Assembly (NCBI GenBank): GCA_965224225.1
Contig: CBDCZF010000032.1
Coordinates: forward strand, 203,844 to 267,843
DNA: 64,000 bases
Direction of reading: 5' to 3'
From: CAJQQK01 sp965224225
GTDB lineage: Bacteria > Pseudomonadota > Alphaproteobacteria > Rhizobiales > Hyphomicrobiaceae
Under the pieces are notes generated by a model. That model was not told the DNA's origin. It saw nothing but the letters and a program-made list of their open reading frames with translations, and did no database searches. The position numbers and the translations under genes were made by a program. This document shows, piece after piece, positions 60,941 through 64,000 of this stretch (the first letter of the stretch is position 1; each line of letters begins with the position of its first letter).

Positions 60941-61031
60941 CGCGGTTATTCACAGGTGGCGTTAGGAGTTGCTGGCCGAGGCGTTTTTAGCGAAGATATT
61001 CAAACAGATGACCGGGCCTGAAGGTTCCTCC

Positions 61032-61580
61032 ATGAAGCGCACGACGAGAAAATTGTCCGGTACCGGCCTAGATCGCTTTCTCAAGCGCTTTTTTGCAACG
61101 CAGGAGGGTGTCGACGCCGGCCTCGCCCGGGATCTCACCGAGGCGACTGCGCAGGCGTTTGCGAGTGTTCGCGTCAAGCGAGCAGCCTGGAACACGCGGC
61201 GGCGCCCCAAGAAGACCGAAGCGACAAGCAAGACGGCCGTCACACCTGCGAAAAAGAAGGGCACCGCTGCTACGAAGAAGGCTGCTGGGGCAGCAAAACC
61301 CCCTCAGGCCACACGCGCCTCTACGAAGAGCTCGACAGAGACCTTCGACCCCTATGCCATCGGTCTGGTGCCGGTCTACCAGCGCGAAGGAGCCGACGGC
61401 CTGCGGATCCGCCTGAGCGAGATCCTTTCGACGGACAACCTGCGCAAGATGGCGCGGGCCCAGCAGGTCGCCCTGCCCAAGGAACTGCGCGGGCCGGACG
61501 CCGAGATCGACGACATCAGAAACGCGATCGTCACGGCGGTGGGCAAACGCATCGCCGACCGGCGTGCCGCGGCCGGCTGA
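61032..61580 (+). CDS. histone-H1-like Lys/Ala-rich protein, candidate ParA partner
   Basis: The ~182-residue protein has three parts. The N-terminal region (LDRFLKRFFATQEGVDAGLARDLTEATAQAF) is probably helical. The central stretch (about 60-110) is Lys/Ala/Thr-rich, like histone H1 tails (TPAKKKGTAATKKAAGAAK). The C-terminal domain (VPVYQREGADGLRIRLSEILSTDNLRKMARAQQVALP) is predicted helical. ATG 61032 follows GAAGG by seven bases. It may bind DNA through the basic region and link ParA to a cargo, but this is inference. In-frame alternative starts are ATG 61008 and TTG 60969. Confidence 0.65.
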   Translation: MKRTTRKLSGTGLDRFLKRFFATQEGVDAGLARDLTEATAQAFASVRVKRAAWNTRRRPKKTEATSKTAVTPAKKKGTAATKKAAGAAKPPQATRASTKSSTETFDPYAIGLVPVYQREGADGLRIRLSEILSTDNLRKMARAQQVALPKELRGPDAEIDDIRNAIVTAVGKRIADRRAAAG

Positions 61581-61694
61581 CAAGTACTGTCATTGCGACC
61601 GAATGGACCGGCTCGGCGGCGCTAGGCGCGACCGCCGGGCAATTCCAACTTGGGCGATGATGCGCTATCGTTGCCGTGACCTTGGCATTCGATC

Positions 61695-62270
61695 CACTGC
61701 TGTCCGGTTAAGTAATCCGCAAGGCGATAGATCACGATGATCGACAATAGAAATTCCACATTCAGGCGAATGCGAGACACGTTGGGCTGCCAATCCACTC
61801 CCCGTCATTCCCGCGTAGACCCACTACAGTCTGGGCAAATTCTACACGGCCGAAGCCACAACCACAGTCGTCATCTCCACGCAGGTGCATTGCTGTCCGG
61901 TAAAGTATTTCGCAAGGTGATTGATGGCCTTGATCAATTAGGGAGATTTCTCGGTTCGGCGCACGCGGGACACGCAGGAACGCCCACCCACACTCCGTCA
62001 TTCCCGCGCAGGCGGGAACCCAAGCGACCATCCGCCGGCACCGAGATAATGGAGAATCGCTTGGGTCCCCACCTACGTGGGGATGACGACTGTGGTTGTG
62101 GCTTCAGCCGTGCAAACTTTTCCCGGACAGTAGTGCACGCGGGTAGGGACTCGAGCAACCATCCGCCAGCCACTGAGAAAGTGGAGATTCGCTTGGGTCC
62201 CCACCTACGTAGGGATGACGACTGTGGTTGTGGCTTCGGCCGTGCAGAATTTGCCCCGACAGTAGTGCAT
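61695..62270. repeat. mosaic cluster of intergenic repeats
   Basis: Two direct ~115-base repeats (62024-62139 and 62155-62270) share GCTTGGGTCCCCACCTACGT and GACGACTGTGGTTGTGGCTTC. A shorter inverted copy lies at about 61821-61888 (CCGAAGCCACAACCACAGTC). A ~50-base direct repeat occurs at 61695 and 61888 (GCTGTCCGG followed by AAGTA and CGCAAGG). A CGTCATTCCCGCG module, common in alphaproteobacterial intergenic repeats, occurs twice (61803 and 61996). No CRISPR-like spacing and no gene is supported in this 706-base gap. Confidence 0.75.
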
Positions 62271-62286
62271 TCGATCGGAGGTCACG

Positions 62287-63030
62287 ATGCCGATAACCAT
62301 GCATGCCTTCCTGGCGATCTGGGCCGACATCGCGCCGGGACTCGCCCGCGACTGGTACCGCTGGCACACTGAAGAGCACATGCCCGAGCGTGTCGCCATC
62401 CCGGGCTTTCTGGCCGGGCGGCGCTATGAACGGGTCGATCGCGGGCCGGGATCGAAGGTGCCGGCGGAACGCCAGCTGCAGCACTGTTTCATGATGTACG
62501 AAGGTGACCGTCTGCAGACCTTCAACAGCGACGCCTATCTCGATCGGCTCAACAATCCGACCCCATGGACCCGGGACGTAGCGCCGGGCTTCAAGAATTT
62601 TGCGCGCGGTGCGTGTGAGCTGAGCGCCACCTCCGGTGACGGCTACGGCGGCACCGCCCTCCTGATGCGCTTCGATGAAAGTGGCGGCGCCGATGACCTC
62701 TCGGCTGCTACCCTTGAGGCACTCAATCATTTCGTCACGACGCTGCCCGGGCTCGAAGGCATTACAGCGGCGCACTTCGGCTTCTGCCGGCCGGAGATCA
62801 CCAACGTCGAAACGGCGGAACGCAAGACCCGGGCGGCGACCGGCGAAAGCCAGTTCCAAAGCGTGCTGTTCGTCGAAGCCTGCGATGGCGATCTGCTCGC
62901 CGGTCACGTAGCGGCGATCGAGGCCAATCTCAAGGTGCTCGGCATGCCGGCCGATGAAGCGCGCTACGGCATCTATGAACTGTCCTACCTGCTCACCGAG
63001 CGCACAACGGAAGAACCGAACAGGCACTAA
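62287..63030 (+). CDS. EthD-like/dimeric alpha-beta barrel protein of unknown function
   Basis: The 247-residue protein begins MPITMHAFLAIWADI and then has DWYRWHTEEHMPERVAIPGFLAGRRYE. That short-chain pattern resembles EthD-type dimeric ferredoxin-like barrels with a His-rich first helix (HTEEHMPER). A second, weaker repeat seems present further on (LEGITAAHFGFCRPEITNVE, then SVLFVEACDGD). GGAGG lies five bases upstream of ATG 62287, immediately after the repeat cluster. The benzoate-CoA-ligase-family gene follows after 45 bases, so a role in aromatic-compound use is plausible. Confidence 0.6.
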   Translation: MPITMHAFLAIWADIAPGLARDWYRWHTEEHMPERVAIPGFLAGRRYERVDRGPGSKVPAERQLQHCFMMYEGDRLQTFNSDAYLDRLNNPTPWTRDVAPGFKNFARGACELSATSGDGYGGTALLMRFDESGGADDLSAATLEALNHFVTTLPGLEGITAAHFGFCRPEITNVETAERKTRAATGESQFQSVLFVEACDGDLLAGHVAAIEANLKVLGMPADEARYGIYELSYLLTERTTEEPNRH

Positions 63031-63075
63031 CGACGACAGCAAGCCTGAAAAGCAAAACAACGGGAGAAGCGCCAG

Positions 63076-64000
63076 ATGCCGACGGAGGCCAACGCCAACG
63101 CTGCCCTTTATTTCATCGACCGCCATATCCCAGAGGGGCGTAGCGCCAAGGTCGCCTTTATACAGGGCGGCCGCTCGGCGACCTATGGTGATCTCAAGCG
63201 CGACACCGACGCCATGGTCGGCTTCTACAACGCGCATGGCATCAGCCGTGAATCGCGCGCTGCGATGCTGGTGCTCGACTGCATCGAGTTCCCGGTGATC
63301 TTCTGGGGCAGCCTCAAGGCCGGTGTCGTGCCGGTCGCCCTCAACACGCTGCTCTCGACCGAGCAGTACCGCTATATCCTGAACGACTGCCGCGCCAAGG
63401 TGCTGTTCGTCTCGGCGGCACTGTTCGATGTCGTTGCGCCGCTGCTCGACGGTCACGACTGGATCGAAAAGGTTTTCATCGTCGGCGGCAAAGCCGGCGA
63501 TCATGCGACTTTCGAGACGGAGCTTGCCACTGCAGCGCCCGGCCCGATGGTCGAGGCATCAGCCGATGAAGCGGCATTCTGGCTCTACTCTTCGGGTTCG
63601 ACCGGCATGCCGAAGGGGGTCATTCACGTTCATTCGAGCCTCAAGGACACGCAGGACACGTACGGCGCGCAGGTGCTCGGTATCCGCGAGGACGATACCG
63701 TGTTTTCGGCCGCCAAACTGTTCTTTGCCTACGGGCTCGGCAACGGCATGACGTTTCCGATGGCGGTCGGTGCCACGACCGTGCTCTACAGCGGGCGGCC
63801 GACACCGGATTCGGTTTTCGAAATACTCGAAACCAACCGGCCGACGATCTTTTTCGGCGTGCCGACGCTCTATGCTGCGATGCTCGGTGCGGTGAGGAGC
63901 GGAACGATGCCCGGCACGGATCGCCTGCGCGTCAGCGTGTCGGCCGGCGAAGCGCTGCCGGCCGAGATCGGCGATCGCTGGCGGGGACTGACCGGCACCG
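63076..64000 (+). CDS. benzoate-CoA ligase-family protein (5' part, runs off the window)
   Basis: The frame is open to the end of the window and gives 308 residues of an adenylate-forming ligase. The start ATG 63076 follows GGGAGAAG. The P-loop is WLYSSGSTGMPKGVIHVH, and before it comes VVPVALNTLLSTEQYRYILNDCRAKVLF, a typical BadA/BclA benzoate-CoA-ligase stretch. KLFFAYGLGNGMTFPMAVGATTVLYSGRPTPD continues in that family style. It activates benzoate or a related aromatic acid to CoA. The hinge and C-terminal domain are outside the window. Confidence 0.87.
   Translation, partial: MPTEANANAALYFIDRHIPEGRSAKVAFIQGGRSATYGDLKRDTDAMVGFYNAHGISRESRAAMLVLDCIEFPVIFWGSLKAGVVPVALNTLLSTEQYRYILNDCRAKVLFVSAALFDVVAPLLDGHDWIEKVFIVGGKAGDHATFETELATAAPGPMVEASADEAAFWLYSSGSTGMPKGVIHVHSSLKDTQDTYGAQVLGIREDDTVFSAAKLFFAYGLGNGMTFPMAVGATTVLYSGRPTPDSVFEILETNRPTIFFGVPTLYAAMLGAVRSGTMPGTDRLRVSVSAGEALPAEIGDRWRGLTGT

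Noticed and set aside
61695..62270. Possible CRISPR array
   Set aside because: Repeats are ~50-115 bases, in both orientations and without regular spacers.
62104..63504. Long open frame (466 codons) on the minus strand over the repeat cluster
   Set aside because: It overlaps the EthD-like and ligase genes and includes translated repeat modules.

Overview
This 64 kb window is chromosomal DNA of a high-GC alphaproteobacterium, probably Rhodospirillales-like. That placement is inferred from gene content and protein flavour; there is no rRNA marker here. It has core genes (guaA, glyS, purA, glmM, tRNA-Gly(CCC), tRNA-Pro(CGG)) among many catabolic genes. I see no prophage, insertion sequence or CRISPR array.

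Layout. 1-9 kb: fragment of a membrane protein, an exported Arg/Gly-rich protein, guaA, an M24-fold hydrolase without metal ligands, a membrane endonuclease/phosphatase-family protein, a TSUP permease, a metallophosphoesterase and a cytochrome P450. 9-13.2 kb: tRNA-Gly, a radical SAM protein, a toxin-antitoxin pair with a frameshifted toxin, a cupin and a DUF4153 membrane protein. 13.5-19.4 kb: a tungsten aldehyde oxidoreductase operon. It holds a four-cluster ferredoxin, AOR, an AAA ATPase, an FAD subunit with an unusual Pro/Ala-rich insert, a MoaD-like protein and an unknown small protein. 19.6-23.3 kb: a Cache-PAS-GGDEF-EAL protein and a lone pxpA. 23.4-32.3 kb: an Ldh-family gene, tRNA-Pro and a branched-chain-type ABC transporter operon with an acyl-CoA synthetase. 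Ldh, livF and livK in this stretch carry many single-base frameshifts, while livM, livH and livG are intact. 32.5-43.6 kb: mmsA, an acetyltransferase, a tightly coupled hydantoinase/oxoprolinase operon, an MsrQ-like protein with a Tat-exported intradiol dioxygenase, and cytochrome c'. 43.9-49.7 kb: a six-gene CoA-thioester operon resembling the ali/bad cyclohexanecarboxylate pathway. 49.7-64 kb: a 5'-nucleotidase-like protein, glyS, purA, a ThDP enzyme, an outer-membrane protein, glmM, a ParA with a histone-H1-like partner, a repeat cluster, an EthD-like protein and the start of a benzoate-CoA-ligase-family gene.

How it may work together (inference). The AOR complex could oxidise aldehydes to acids. 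CoA ligases (45.4 kb and 63.1 kb) could activate aromatic or alicyclic acids. The ali/bad-like operon could dehydrogenate, hydrate, oxidise and hydrolytically open the ring. A 13-bp palindrome, TGAGTNNNACTCA, lies upstream of both the AOR-operon ATPase and the ali/bad-like operon and may mark a shared regulator.

Non-coding signals include a ~127-bp dispersed repeat in two inverted copies 37 kb apart, a mosaic repeat cluster at 61.7-62.3 kb, hairpin clusters in convergent intergenic regions and a CTACANNNTGTAG-like motif near three loci.
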